A DNA stretch of 64,000 nucleotides from Nonlabens ulvanivorans (GCF_000732625.1 NZ_JPJI01000032.1:1038183-1102182); one strand, 5' to 3'. Positions 1 to 9,302 are shown, counted from the stretch's first letter. Notes: a model not told the origin generated them from the letters alone. Translations and numbers: made by a program.

Positions 1-388
1 GCCAATTTTTTTCCAAATCATTGAGCGTTAAAGACTTTCCAGCTATCTGATGTTTAATTTTATCAAAAAAGCCATTGATATCCATAACTGATGATGTAGG
101 GTAGTTTTCTACAATAGAAATAATGACAGTCATGTTATAAGCATTAATTAAAAAGGCTTTAAGTTCTTGTGGGCTTAGCTCATCGAGCTTAGTTTTTGAG
201 AGACTTTCTTTTAAAATATCAATAGTTTTCGTGTCCTCTTTAAGATTTTTATAATCTACTAGACCACCACGCACATATGAATTGAGAACATATTGAGAAC
301 GTTGCTGAAACACATCTAGTTGTGCACTCATCATTAATGATGTCAGTAAAATGAGAAATGTGATGTTTATGTGAACTCTTTTATGCAT
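1..388 (-). CDS. DUF547 domain protein, secreted, 3' part cut off by window edge
   Basis: Reading the minus strand from an ATG at 388 gives an open frame that runs off the window start without a stop (about 129 residues). The first ~22 residues form a signal peptide (MHKRVHINITFLILLTSLMM, then SAQ). The mature part has the DUF547 hallmarks: a VDYKNLK segment, LKAFLINAYNMTVI, an FFDKIKH region, and AGKSLTLNDLEK at the truncated end. DUF547 proteins are secreted Bacteroidota proteins of unknown biochemical role, related to the transglutaminase-like fold. The gene diverges from the flavoprotein gene to its right. Family assignment is fairly sure; function is not known. Confidence 0.8.
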   Translation of the reverse strand, partial: MHKRVHINITFLILLTSLMMSAQLDVFQQRSQYVLNSYVRGGLVDYKNLKEDTKTIDILKESLSKTKLDELSPQELKAFLINAYNMTVIISIVENYPTSSVMDINGFFDKIKHQIAGKSLTLNDLEKNW

Positions 389-605
389 TATTGTTTAAAT
401 TGAGATTCTATTTATCAAATGTACATGTAGGCAAAAATCAATAATTGAGCCAACTAGTTAAAGTTACACTTTAAGAGGTTTATAATCCTAAAAAGTATGC
501 AAAGACTCTTAAAAGGGAATTATGTACTACTATCTAGGGTAAATGCATAAAGCAACAACTGATAACAAATCTTTAATTTGTCGTCACCAACTAAAATCAC
601 CACTT

Positions 606-1904
606 ATGGAACATATCGTCATTATAGGAAATGGTATCGCTGGAGTTACTGCAGCTAGACATATCCGTAAATTGTCTGATAAAAGAATAACAATCATCAG
701 TGCCGAGTCTGAGTTTTTCTTTTCTCGTACAGCATTGATGTATGTCTACATGGGGCATATGAAATTTGAGCATACTCAACCTTATGAGAATGATTTTTGG
801 GCAAAAAATCGTATCGAATTAGTGCATGACTATGTACACACGGTAGAAACAGATGCAAAAAAAGTTCATCTCAACTCTGGTAGAGATATTATGTATGATA
901 AGCTTATTCTTGCCACAGGTTCTATTTCTAATAAATTTGGATGGCCAGGTCAGGACTTAGAAGGTGTGCAAGGGCTGGTGTCTAGACAAGATCTAGAACA
1001 ACTAGAAATAAGTGCTCCTAACAATAAAGTATGTAAAAGAGCTGTGATTATAGGTGGTGGATTAATAGGAGTAGAGCTCGCAGAGATGATGGCATCTAGA
1101 CAAATACCTGTCACTTTTTTAATAAGAGAAAAAGGCTTTTGGAGCGGTGTCTTACCTATGTCTAATGCCGAAATGATTTCGCGTCACGTAAGATCACACC
1201 ACATTGATTTGAGAGAAGAAGAGGAAATGGCAGAGATCATAGCCGATGATGCTGGTAAAGTAAAGGCTGTTATTACTAAAAAAGGAGAAACTATTCCCTG
1301 CGGTTTCGTAGGACTGTGCGCTGGTGTAAGGCCACGTATAAGTTTCTTAGAAAACTCGGGTATTGAGTTGCAACGTGGTATCATGGTTGATCGTCATTTA
1401 GAAACTAGTGTAAAAGACGTTTATGCGATAGGTGATTGTGCGCAGCAAAGAGATCCAGTAGGTGAGCGTAAGCCTATTGAAGCTGTTTGGTATACTGGTA
1501 GAATGATGGGAGAAGCACTTGCACAAACCTTATGTGGTAACCCAACAGAATGGAATCCAGGACACTGGTTTAATAGTGCAAAGTTTTTTGATATTGAATA
1601 TCAGACCTATGGTTGGGTATGGAGTAAGCCTAAAGAAGGACATGATCATTTTCACTGGCAGCATGCTGATAATAAAAGAGCAGTTACTATCGAATATGAC
1701 CTCGGTACGAGAAAATTTATAGGTATTAACACCTTTGGTATACGTATGAAACACCAAGTTTTTGATCAATGGTTAACTGAATCTAAAACAGTAGATGAGG
1801 TAGTAGCAAATCTTAATAAAGCTTGTTTTAATCCAGAGTTTTTTAAGAGACCTTTCCAAGAAATAAAACAGGCTTTCTCATCTAGTCAACACGTTAAAGC
1901 CTAA
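606..1904 (+). CDS. FAD-dependent pyridine nucleotide-disulfide oxidoreductase
   Basis: A two-dinucleotide-fold flavoprotein of 432 residues. The N-terminal FAD Rossmann motif is GNGIAGVTAARH, the NAD(P)H Rossmann motif is IGGGLIGVELAEMMASR near residue 150, and the C-terminal FAD motif is DVYAIGDCAQ. The frame is open from 543, but the FAD motif normally begins within a few residues of the start, so I choose ATG 606. No CxxxxC redox-active disulfide is visible, so it is unlike glutathione or thioredoxin reductase and closer to NADH oxidase or ferredoxin-reductase-like enzymes. It sits 62 bp upstream of a membrane 4Fe-4S protein in the same direction. The likely job is to feed NAD(P)H electrons to, or take electrons from, that partner. 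The substrate is unknown. Confidence 0.85.
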   Translation: MEHIVIIGNGIAGVTAARHIRKLSDKRITIISAESEFFFSRTALMYVYMGHMKFEHTQPYENDFWAKNRIELVHDYVHTVETDAKKVHLNSGRDIMYDKLILATGSISNKFGWPGQDLEGVQGLVSRQDLEQLEISAPNNKVCKRAVIIGGGLIGVELAEMMASRQIPVTFLIREKGFWSGVLPMSNAEMISRHVRSHHIDLREEEEMAEIIADDAGKVKAVITKKGETIPCGFVGLCAGVRPRISFLENSGIELQRGIMVDRHLETSVKDVYAIGDCAQQRDPVGERKPIEAVWYTGRMMGEALAQTLCGNPTEWNPGHWFNSAKFFDIEYQTYGWVWSKPKEGHDHFHWQHADNKRAVTIEYDLGTRKFIGINTFGIRMKHQVFDQWLTESKTVDEVVANLNKACFNPEFFKRPFQEIKQAFSSSQHVKA

Positions 1905-1966
1905 TTTAATTAATAATATCACAATCTTAAATTCATTTGTTTTTAAGTATTGAAAACTATATAACT

Positions 1967-3604
1967 ATGAGTGTATATCAAAGAAATATGTCTTTAACTG
2001 GTGAGCCGCCTAAAGCATTAAATACTACAGAAAAGATAGCTAGTGCTATAGGTATGGTAGGTCTATTTATTCTAATACTTGCCTTCTTTAATGTTAACCT
2101 ACCATGGAAAGGTGCCTGGTTAACTGCTGCGCTAGTACTTATCTCTGGTGGTATTATCGCTTTTGCCAGAGCTCAGTATGCTCATAAACAGGCTGGTATA
2201 AAAAATGATGGTGTGTGGTTTAAAGACTTGTCTAGTCGTGGTTTTTGGGGTTGGGTACTCGCTATCTTCCTCACCTCTTTTTATATCGTTTTATATTTCT
2301 TTCCTGCAACTCTAGGTCAAGGGACCGATGGAGCGGCAAATACTGGTCTTATAGGCTTATTTGATCCATTATCGTATTTGCTAAAAGGACAAGCAGCGAG
2401 TCAGTGGTTTGTTTATGGAACCTTGTATACGGTCGCTATTTTATCATTTGGTATCAAGTTTATTTTAAAATATCGTCATAATAGTTACGAGGTGATTCGT
2501 ACTGGTAGTGTGATGTTTTTTCAAACCACATTTGCATTTCTAATTCCAGAGATTATGGCTGGATTAAATAGCACCAAAGATTTACCATACTACGATTTGA
2601 AAAATGTCTGGCCTCTTAATTATTATTTATTTGAACAGTGGAATGTAAATGCATTATTAGTAAATGGCAGTCTTGGGATGACGATGTTATTATTTGGTGT
2701 TGCTTCTATACTAGTAATAACTCCTATACTAACCTACAAATTTGGTAAAAGATGGTATTGTAGCTGGGTTTGTGGTTGTGGTGGTCTGGCAGAAACTGCC
2801 GGAGATTCTTTCCGTCAACTGTCTGATAAATCTACCAGTGCTTGGAAAATTGAACGTTGGTTAGTGCATAGCGTTTTAGTCTTTGCAGTGATCTCTACTG
2901 TTGGGATTGTTCACTCCTATTTGCCTAAAAACAATATCTATAAAATATGGGAAGATGGTACAGTCGTTAAACAATACGAGACCTTTTTTACTCAATCTAA
3001 TTTTTTGATATTGGTAGGTGTAGGGCTTACTGTAATATTTGCTTTGATATGGATATTCAGAAGAAACGAGTTAAAACAAGATGCTCGTTATGGTGCTATA
3101 GGGTTTCTATTTACCATTCTAGCCTTTATAGGGATTCACTTTATGGCTGGGACAGAAAATCTGTTTTTCTTTAATCATGGAGCAGTAAAATCTGCATATG
3201 GATTTTTAATAGGTGCAGTGTTCTCAGGTGTTATAGGGACTGGTTTTTATCCTATTTTAGGTAATAGAGCTTGGTGTCGTTTCGGTTGTCCTATGGCGGC
3301 GATATTAGGGCTGCAACAGCGTTTGTTTTCTAAATTTAGAATTACTACTAATGGTGGTCAGTGTATCTCATGCGGTAACTGTTCTACTTATTGTGAAATG
3401 GGAATTGACGTGCGCAGTTATGCCCAAAAAGGTGAAAACATCGTTCGTGCTAGTTGTGTAGGATGTGGAATTTGTAGTGCCGTGTGTCCACGTGGTGTAT
3501 TAAAACTAGAGAATGGGCCGTTAGAAGGTCGTATTAATAGTGAAGCAGTTCTTCTAGGGCAAGAGCCAGATTTGATGGAGTTATTAAGTAATAATAAGAA
3601 ATAA
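1967..3604 (+). CDS. Membrane-bound 4Fe-4S ferredoxin-type protein (NapH/NosR-C-terminal-like)
   Basis: An integral membrane protein of 545 residues with several hydrophobic helices and two kinds of cysteine motif. YCSWVCGCGG (near residue 264) and WCRFGCP (near 435) resemble the paired motifs of NapH/NosR/CcoG-type proteins at the membrane face. Near the C terminus, CISCGNCSTYC (about 465) and CVGCGICSAVCP (about 497) are two classical 4Fe-4S ferredoxin motifs. The frame is open upstream from a TTG at 1937, but ATG 1967 is the better start. Together with the preceding flavoprotein it makes a plausible NAD(P)H-to-membrane electron transfer unit. The acceptor cannot be told from sequence. A perfect 22-bp palindrome lies just after the stop. 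Confidence 0.85.
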   Translation: MSVYQRNMSLTGEPPKALNTTEKIASAIGMVGLFILILAFFNVNLPWKGAWLTAALVLISGGIIAFARAQYAHKQAGIKNDGVWFKDLSSRGFWGWVLAIFLTSFYIVLYFFPATLGQGTDGAANTGLIGLFDPLSYLLKGQAASQWFVYGTLYTVAILSFGIKFILKYRHNSYEVIRTGSVMFFQTTFAFLIPEIMAGLNSTKDLPYYDLKNVWPLNYYLFEQWNVNALLVNGSLGMTMLLFGVASILVITPILTYKFGKRWYCSWVCGCGGLAETAGDSFRQLSDKSTSAWKIERWLVHSVLVFAVISTVGIVHSYLPKNNIYKIWEDGTVVKQYETFFTQSNFLILVGVGLTVIFALIWIFRRNELKQDARYGAIGFLFTILAFIGIHFMAGTENLFFFNHGAVKSAYGFLIGAVFSGVIGTGFYPILGNRAWCRFGCPMAAILGLQQRLFSKFRITTNGGQCISCGNCSTYCEMGIDVRSYAQKGENIVRASCVGCGICSAVCPRGVLKLENGPLEGRINSEAVLLGQEPDLMELLSNNKK

Positions 3605-3615
3605 GATTGACAGTT

Positions 3616-3637
3616 TTACGCTTTCGCGAAAGCGTAA
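3616..3637. repeat. Iterated palindrome, intergenic copy 1
   Basis: Perfect 22-bp palindrome built on CGCTTTCGCGAAAGCG with TTA/TAA flanks. It lies between two convergent genes. It could form a hairpin but has no following T-run, so it is not a typical terminator. Confidence 0.95.
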
Positions 3638-3645
3638 TAACCTAA

Positions 3646-4614
3646 CTATCTTTCTGATACAATAGCTTTTATAATCATCGGTGCATGCACGCGACTGTTC
3701 TCTATAAACCATTTATGAGTCTCCAGTCCACCGCATATAACACCAGCTAGATAAATACCTTTTACATTAGTTTCCATAGTATGGGAATCATATACTGGAA
3801 TTTTATGAGGTCCAGAAAGTTGTATGCCTATTGATTTTAAAAACTCAAAGTTAGGTTGATAACCGGTAAGGGCTAGTACTTGATCATTTGCAATAGTGTG
3901 AGTTTTACCATCTTTTGTAAACGTTACAGTGGTTTCATCAATACGTGTAAGTGTGGCATTAAAATGTGCTTTAATACTGCCTTCCTCAATACGGTTAATA
4001 ATATCTGGGCGTACCCAATATTTAACTCGATCACCTATCTGTTCTCCACGTACAATCATGGTGACTTTTCCACCTTTTCTGTAAATTTCTAACGCCGCAT
4101 CTACTGCACTATTACTAGCACCTATAACTACTGTTTCTAAAAACGCATATGCGTGTGGATCGTGGTAATAATGGTTTAATTTATCTAGATCTTCTCCTGG
4201 TATATTTAATTTTACCGGAATGTCATAGAACCCAGTGGCGATGATGATATGCTTACTAAAATATTCATCTTTTGAGGTTGTAATCGTAAACTCTACGTCT
4301 TTAGAAACAGCCATTACTTTTTCATAAAGGCGTATCTCTAGCTTTTTAGATGTTGCTATACGACGATAATATTCTAACGATTCTTGTTTACTAGGTTTAG
4401 ACTCTTTAGATATAAATGGGACTTCATCAATTTCAAGCTTTTCACTAGTGGAGAAGAAATTCATGTTTACTGGATAATGATATAGCGAGTTTACCAGTGC
4501 ACCTTTTTCTATAATAAGATAGCGTAAACCAGCTTTTTGTGCCTCTAGTCCACAGGCTAAACCTATAGGACCAGCACCTATAATTATAACATCATAAATG
4601 ATTTTGCTATCCAT
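3646..4614 (-). CDS. ypdA: YpdA-family bacillithiol-disulfide reductase (putative)
   Basis: A 322-residue flavoprotein. It has an N-terminal FAD motif GAGPIGLACGLEAQKAG, an NADPH motif VIGASNSAVDAALE near residue 165 and the family segments NSLYHYPVNMNFFSTSEKLE and LTGYQPN. There is no CxxC catalytic pair, which is characteristic of YpdA (Bdr) and separates it from thioredoxin reductases. YpdA reduces oxidised bacillithiol with NADPH in Firmicutes, and several Bacteroidota are known to make bacillithiol. The role here is inferred from family. The following gene, rpe, has the same orientation at a spacing of about 35 bp on the downstream-to-upstream side, so the two may be cotranscribed in the order rpe then ypdA. 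Confidence 0.82.
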   Translation of the reverse strand: MDSKIIYDVIIIGAGPIGLACGLEAQKAGLRYLIIEKGALVNSLYHYPVNMNFFSTSEKLEIDEVPFISKESKPSKQESLEYYRRIATSKKLEIRLYEKVMAVSKDVEFTITTSKDEYFSKHIIIATGFYDIPVKLNIPGEDLDKLNHYYHDPHAYAFLETVVIGASNSAVDAALEIYRKGGKVTMIVRGEQIGDRVKYWVRPDIINRIEEGSIKAHFNATLTRIDETTVTFTKDGKTHTIANDQVLALTGYQPNFEFLKSIGIQLSGPHKIPVYDSHTMETNVKGIYLAGVICGGLETHKWFIENSRVHAPMIIKAIVSER

Positions 4615-4649
4615 TAATATATAAGTCGATGTTAGTCGATATCATTACT

Positions 4650-5315
4650 CTAGATGGCAGGATTAACCATGCTTTTAAGTCCAGCTATGGTAGCGACTTG
4701 ATCACTTGATTTAAATACATAACTACCTGCTACTAGCACATCTGCACCAGCATCTACAAGTTGTTTTGCATTTTTATCCGTAACACCACCATCTATTTCT
4801 ATAAGAGTATCGGCACCTTTTTCAGTAATCATGTTTTTAAGCTCCTTTACTTTATCATAAGTATTTTCAATAAAGCTTTGACCACCGAAACCTGGATTCA
4901 CACTCATGATACATACCATGTCTATATCTTTGATAGTGTCTTTCAATAAACCCACAGAAGTATGAGGATTCAACGCTACACCAGCCTTCATTCCATGAGA
5001 TTTAATCAATTGTAGTGTTCTATGTAAATGTGTACACGCTTCATAATGTACTGTAAGAATATCACAACCTAAATCTGCAAAGGTCTTTACATAACGATCA
5101 GGATCAACGATCATTAAATGACAATCTATAGTTTTGGTCGCGTGCTTTGCGATATCTCTTAAAACCGGCATCCCAAAAGAAATATTAGGAACAAAAACAC
5201 CGTCCATAATATCAATGTGAAACCAGTCAGCCTCAGAACGATTGATCATTTCTACATCACGTTGTAGGTTAGCAAAATCTGCGGCAAGTACTGATGGTGC
5301 GATAAGTTTAGACAT
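4650..5315 (-). CDS. rpe: Ribulose-phosphate 3-epimerase
   Basis: Interconverts ribulose 5-phosphate and xylulose 5-phosphate in the pentose phosphate pathway. The protein is a TIM barrel of 221 residues, the usual family length. Visible motifs are IAPSVLAADFANL at the N terminus, HIDIMDGVFVPN with the metal-binding His and catalytic Asp, DCHLMI, MSVNPGFGGQSF, and the second catalytic Asp in IEIDGGV. The frame is open from 5339, but homologues begin at MSKLIAPS, and a TAAATTTG promoter box at 5344-5337 lies between the two candidate starts, which also argues for 5315. Confidence 0.96.
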   Translation of the reverse strand: MSKLIAPSVLAADFANLQRDVEMINRSEADWFHIDIMDGVFVPNISFGMPVLRDIAKHATKTIDCHLMIVDPDRYVKTFADLGCDILTVHYEACTHLHRTLQLIKSHGMKAGVALNPHTSVGLLKDTIKDIDMVCIMSVNPGFGGQSFIENTYDKVKELKNMITEKGADTLIEIDGGVTDKNAKQLVDAGADVLVAGSYVFKSSDQVATIAGLKSMVNPAI

Positions 5316-5336
5316 CTTGTGTGTTTTAAGGTTTTG

Positions 5337-5344
5337 CAAATTTA
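5337..5344 (-). promoter_or_regulatory. -7 promoter box of rpe
   Basis: TAAATTTG on the minus strand, followed by CA, matches the Bacteroidota -7 consensus TAnnTTTG and lies 21 bp upstream of the rpe ATG. No clear -33 TTG is visible. Confidence 0.6.
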
Positions 5345-5643
5345 GGTTTTTGTGATGAGTTTTTCAGATTAATTGCTTGTTGAATAGTAAGCAAAATCAG
5401 GCTGATTATAAAGAAAGTTCAATACGTTTAATTGTAAGAATAAAGTATTTGAATCTTTATTAAATATAATATTTACAACGAGTTAAAAATATGCAAAAAG
5501 CCTATTAATGAGTTCTTAACAGCTTGACTACGAATGTTTTTTTTTTGATTTGTACAAGATTTGCAAATCTCAATGAAAATCCCCTAAAAACGAGGTAAGC
5601 CGAAAAACGTTAAGAGTAGGCGTTACATATTAAATTTATAAAA
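5345..5643. other. Intergenic stretch upstream of cysteine-rich lipoprotein gene
   Basis: About 300 bp of AT-rich DNA with no convincing gene or RNA. It holds a T10 tract (5537-5546) and a weak -7-like box AAGATTTG at 5556-5563 followed by CAA, about 80 bp upstream of the next start codon. Nothing else is recognisable. Confidence 0.5.
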
Positions 5644-6270
5644 ATGAAAAAGTATTTTAAATTTTTACCATTTCTATTTTTAGGATTTTGTTCAATATTA
5701 AATTCTTGCAGTAAGGAAGATGTAAATAATGAAAGAGTATCGCTTAATTCTGAATTAAAAATCACAACTGGAAATCTCACTTTCACCAATAATAATAGAT
5801 TATATGTTTTTAATGAGAATTATTCAAATCCTAATTTTATCATTGAAGAGGGAACGGGAATATTTCTTTCCGAATCAATTGGCTTAATAAACGTGATTAA
5901 TCAGCCGGATGGATCGATTTCTCTTTCTAGTGAAAACCTCCCGTATGATATTACTATTGAAGAAAATTCAAGTTTAGATTCTTTCAATGCAACATTTAAT
6001 AACGTGACTAAAGAGCATTTCGTTTTCAATTCAGGTTATAGTAATATAAGTAATTACTTGGATGATATAAGAGCAATAGGTTCTTTTAATAGTGCTGGAT
6101 CTTATCAAACTATGGCATGTCCTCCATGTGTTGTTCTGGTAGTGTATCTCGTTGTAGACTCTTTAGCTGATCATTGTGATAGTATAATTGTGACAGGAAC
6201 TAATGCATGTAGAGGTGAGGATAAATGTTTTGATGTTGGTGTATGTTCGGTAGAATGTAAAAAATGTTAA
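5644..6270 (+). CDS. Lipoprotein of unknown function with cysteine-rich C terminus
   Basis: A 208-residue protein that I do not recognise. It starts with a lipoprotein signal peptide ending in the lipobox ILNSC (Cys22), followed by SKED. The middle is a Ser/Asn-rich, probably beta-rich region. The last ~55 residues carry eight cysteines (ACPPC, DHC, NAC, DKC, GVC, VEC, KKC) around a short hydrophobic stretch VVLVVYLVVD. Such density suggests disulfides in an exported domain. It is AT-rich relative to its neighbours and sits alone between rpe and pnp with only a small membrane gene. That suggests an accessory or acquired unit. No function is assigned. Confidence 0.75.
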   Translation: MKKYFKFLPFLFLGFCSILNSCSKEDVNNERVSLNSELKITTGNLTFTNNNRLYVFNENYSNPNFIIEEGTGIFLSESIGLINVINQPDGSISLSSENLPYDITIEENSSLDSFNATFNNVTKEHFVFNSGYSNISNYLDDIRAIGSFNSAGSYQTMACPPCVVLVVYLVVDSLADHCDSIIVTGTNACRGEDKCFDVGVCSVECKKC

Positions 6271-6281
6271 AAGATTTAGCG

Positions 6282-6536
6282 ATGGACAAAAAAACAAGAA
6301 ATCAAGCGTTATTAACAATTACATTGCCTCTTTATATTTCCTTAATTATCTGGATTGTTTTAAGGTTTTCTTACGGTGATTCGATACCAATGTTTGTTGC
6401 AACGATAGGTGTTGGTATTTGTTATTATTTTTGGATGGTAAAGAAGTTCAAAAAGAAATTACAAAATCGTTTTCCTGAAACTAAAGATTATATAAAAGCG
6501 ATAAAATATTATAGAAAATGGCATATTCTTTGTTAA
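6282..6536 (+). CDS. Small two-helix membrane protein, unknown
   Basis: An open frame of 84 residues from ATG 6282, or 90 residues from ATG 6264, which overlaps the upstream stop by 7 nt. It contains two hydrophobic segments (ALLTITLPLYISLIIWIVL and MFVATIGVGICYYFWMV) and a basic C-terminal tail (KKFKKKLQ...). It directly follows the cysteine-rich lipoprotein and is probably cotranscribed and coupled to it. I recognise no family. It could be a helper or immunity-type membrane partner of the lipoprotein, but that is speculation from context only. Confidence 0.6.
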   Translation: MDKKTRNQALLTITLPLYISLIIWIVLRFSYGDSIPMFVATIGVGICYYFWMVKKFKKKLQNRFPETKDYIKAIKYYRKWHILC

Positions 6537-6554
6537 TATTACTATTTTTTAAAA

Positions 6555-6586
6555 AAAATGCCTCTTGAAATTTCAAGAGGCATTTT
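6555..6586. terminator. Bidirectional Rho-independent terminator
   Basis: Perfect inverted repeat with 16-nt arms (AAAATGCCTCTTGAAA and its complement) between convergent genes, flanked by A-run and T-run. It serves the small membrane gene and pnp. Confidence 0.9.
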
Positions 6587-6625
6587 AAATTTATTTTTTT
6601 TCGCAAAAGCAAAACAAAAATCTAA

Positions 6626-8857
6626 TTACTCAGATTTAGAGTCATTATCACGACGTGGTCTATCATCTCTACGACGGTCGTCACGTCTTCCTCCACGGCG
6701 ATCGTTAGAACGACTGTCATCACGCTTGCGTGGTGGACGCTCTACCCAACCTTCTGGTTTTGGCATACATTCTTTACGAGATACTTTTTGCTTTTTAGTA
6801 CGTGGATCTACACCCATGTATTTTACATCAAGAACATCTCCTACTTTAAGAACTGTAGATGGATCTTCAATACGCTTGTAATCAAATTCACTTACGTGAA
6901 GTAAAGTTTCTTTACCAGGACGTAATTCTACTACAGCACCAAAGTCTAGCATTTTCACAACTTTAACACTGTATACTTCACCAACTGTTGGCTCAAAAAT
7001 AATATTTCTGATTTTTTCTAGAGCAGCGTCAATCTTAGCACGATCTGTACCAGCAATCTCGATAACACCCATATCACCATCTTCCTTGATGTTGATGACA
7101 GTTTCTGTTTCTTTTTGCATCTCTTGAATAACTTTTCCACCAGGTCCTATTACAGCACCGATGAATTTACCTTCGATCTCTAAAGATTCCATTTTAGGAG
7201 CATGTGGTTTCACATCTGCAGCAGGTGCAGGGATAGTGTCCGTTAGTTTTCCTAATATGTGCATACGACCATCTCTAGCCTGCATTAAAGCATTAGTAAG
7301 GATTTCATAAGAAAGACCTTTTACTTTAATATCCATTTGACAAGCTGTGATACCATCTTCAGTACCTGTAACTTTAAAGTCCATGTCTCCTAAGTGATCT
7401 TCATCACCTAAAATATCGGAAAGTACGGCATAGTTACTACCATCAGTAATCAATCCCATAGCGATTCCAGAAACTGGCTTTTTCATAGGTAAACCAGCAT
7501 CCATAAGAGCCATTGTACCAGCACAAACTGTTGCCATAGAAGAGGAACCGTTAGATTCTAGTACTTCAGATACTACTCTTACTGTATAAGGAAGGTCTTC
7601 TGGTAACATTTTCTTTAACGCACGTTGTGCAAGGTTACCGTGACCTATCTCTCTTCTAGAAGTACCTCTTAATGGGCGAGCTTCTCCAGTTGAAAATGGT
7701 GGGAAGTTGTAGTGTAAGTAGAAGCGCTCTTCTCCTTCTTGTGACGCCATGTCTATAACATTTGCATCTCTAGAAGTTCCTAAAGTTACTGTAGCAAGCG
7801 CTTGAGTTTCTCCACGAGAGAAAATTGCACTACCGTGTGTAGATGGAAGGTAATCTACCTCACACCATATATCACGTATGTCTGTAGTCTTACGACCATC
7901 TAAACGTATACCTTCATTAAGTAGTACATCACGTACTGCCTTTTTGTGTGTTTTGTTGAAATATTTAGAGATTAGATCTCCATTTTCAGCTTGATCCTCT
8001 TCTGAGAAAGTTGCTTTGATTTCTTCTTTAATTTCAGAGAATGCTGCGCTACGTTCGTGCTTTGCACTTCCTTTTTTAGCAACATCGTACACTTTTTGGT
8101 AAGCTAATTCTGCAACCTTAGCCTCGATATCCGCATCTTCTTTTTCTCCTTCGTACTCACGTACTTCTTTTTTACCTACTTGCTCTGCAAGGGCAACTTG
8201 AGCAGCACATTGATCCTTGATAGCTTCGTGAGCGGCTTTAATGGCAGCGATCATTTCTTCTTCAGAGATCTCTTCCATTTCACCTTCTACCATCATTACA
8301 GAGTCTGCACTAGCACCTATCATCATCTCTAGGTCTGCAGCTTCTAATTCAGCATAACTAGGGTTGATTACAAATTCACCATCTACACGTGCAACGCGTA
8401 CTTCAGAAATAGGACATTCAAATGGTAAATCAGATAATTGTATGGCAGCACTCGCCGCAAGACCAGCCATAGCGTCTGGCATTACTTCTGGGTCATGAGA
8501 CATCAACTGAATCATTACCTGAACCTCTGCATGGTAATCTTTAGGAAATAATGGACGTAATACACGGTCCACTAGACGCATAGTAAGTACTTCTCCATCA
8601 TTAGGACGTGCCTCACGCTTGAAGAATCCACCAGGATATTTACCGGCAGCGGCAAATTTCTCACGGTAATCTACAGTAAGTGGAAGAAAATCTAGTCCAG
8701 TAGATTTGTAGCTGGACACTACAGTTCCTAGAAGCATTGCTTTACCACATGTGATCACAACAGATCCATGTGCTTGTTTTGCAAGCGCTCCAGTTTCGAT
8801 AGTGATATCTGGCCCATTAGCCATTTTAATCACTTGTTTAAAAACTTGTGGTTTCAT
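6626..8857 (-). CDS. pnp: Polyribonucleotide nucleotidyltransferase (PNPase)
   Basis: Phosphorolytic 3'-to-5' exoribonuclease of mRNA decay, 743 residues. Two RNase PH domains flank an all-helical linker. The second PH domain holds the [20 protein letters not shown] and [14 protein letters not shown] segments. A KH domain ([16 protein letters not shown], near residue 565) and an S1 domain ([20 protein letters not shown], near 630) follow. The C terminus is a low-complexity Arg/Asp tail of about 30 residues ([19 protein letters not shown]), as often seen in Bacteroidota RNA-binding proteins. It lies downstream of rpsO in the classical rpsO-pnp order, although an rpsO terminator separates the two. 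Confidence 0.98.
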   Translation of the reverse strand: MKPQVFKQVIKMANGPDITIETGALAKQAHGSVVITCGKAMLLGTVVSSYKSTGLDFLPLTVDYREKFAAAGKYPGGFFKREARPNDGEVLTMRLVDRVLRPLFPKDYHAEVQVMIQLMSHDPEVMPDAMAGLAASAAIQLSDLPFECPISEVRVARVDGEFVINPSYAELEAADLEMMIGASADSVMMVEGEMEEISEEEMIAAIKAAHEAIKDQCAAQVALAEQVGKKEVREYEGEKEDADIEAKVAELAYQKVYDVAKKGSAKHERSAAFSEIKEEIKATFSEEDQAENGDLISKYFNKTHKKAVRDVLLNEGIRLDGRKTTDIRDIWCEVDYLPSTHGSAIFSRGETQALATVTLGTSRDANVIDMASQEGEERFYLHYNFPPFSTGEARPLRGTSRREIGHGNLAQRALKKMLPEDLPYTVRVVSEVLESNGSSSMATVCAGTMALMDAGLPMKKPVSGIAMGLITDGSNYAVLSDILGDEDHLGDMDFKVTGTEDGITACQMDIKVKGLSYEILTNALMQARDGRMHILGKLTDTIPAPAADVKPHAPKMESLEIEGKFIGAVIGPGGKVIQEMQKETETVINIKEDGDMGVIEIAGTDRAKIDAALEKIRNIIFEPTVGEVYSVKVVKMLDFGAVVELRPGKETLLHVSEFDYKRIEDPSTVLKVGDVLDVKYMGVDPRTKKQKVSRKECMPKPEGWVERPPRKRDDSRSNDRRGGRRDDRRRDDRPRRDNDSKSE

Positions 8858-8950
8858 AATTATAGTTAAACGTTAATCTCAAGTTGTGAGTAGAGAAGGC
8901 GTTTACTTTGTGAGAAACCAGCTTTTGTAATGTCGCGATGATTTGTTTTA

Positions 8951-8974
8951 ATTCTGCTTTCGCGAAAGCGGAAT
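8951..8974. repeat. Iterated palindrome, intergenic copy 2
   Basis: Core GCTTTCGCGAAAGC with ATTC/GAAT outer arms and a single mismatched pair (T/G), 24 bp in total. It lies between rpsO and pnp, in the pnp leader region. Confidence 0.92.
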
Positions 8975-9009
8975 AGAGATAAGCTCTCCTACTTATATAA
9001 AATAAAAAA

Positions 9010-9026
9010 GGGGACACAAGGTCCCC
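9010..9026 (-). terminator. Rho-independent terminator of rpsO
   Basis: GGGGAC and GTCCCC arms around a 5-nt loop, followed on the minus strand by a T-run, 6 bp after the rpsO stop. Confidence 0.85.
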
Positions 9027-9032
9027 AATTCT

Positions 9033-9302
9033 TTACTTTCTAATACCTAAGTCCTTAATCAACTCACGATAAGCAACGATATCTTTCTTCATTTTGTAAT
9101 CAAGAAGAGAACGTCTTTTACCTACCAGTTTCACTAGACTACGCTCTGTATTGTAGTCATGACGGTTGTTTTTAAGGTGTCCTGTTAAATAGTTAATACG
9201 GTAAGTGAATAATGCGATTTGCGCATCAGTGTTACCTGTGTCGTTTGCGTCTTTTCCGTACTTTGCGAAAATCTCTGCTTTTTTTTCTGGAGCTAAATAC
9301 AT
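9033..9302 (-). CDS. rpsO: 30S ribosomal protein S15
   Basis: An 89-residue protein of standard length. Family segments are DTGNTDAQIALFTYRINYLTGHLK, NRHDYNTERSLVKLVGKRRSLLDYK and the C-terminal YRELIKDLGIRK. S15 binds the central domain of 16S rRNA and also the h20/h22 three-way junction early in 30S assembly. It is monocistronic here, with its own -7 promoter box (9381-9388) and a terminator directly downstream. pnp follows in the same direction. Confidence 0.98.
   Translation of the reverse strand: MYLAPEKKAEIFAKYGKDANDTGNTDAQIALFTYRINYLTGHLKNNRHDYNTERSLVKLVGKRRSLLDYKMKKDIVAYRELIKDLGIRK

Noticed and set aside
3616..3637. Palindrome read as a Rho-independent terminator
   Set aside because: No T-run follows on either strand and the same word occurs inside genes, so termination is not its general role.
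6598..6614. TTTCGCAAAAGC near the pnp end
   Set aside because: Only a half-site with no symmetrical partner.
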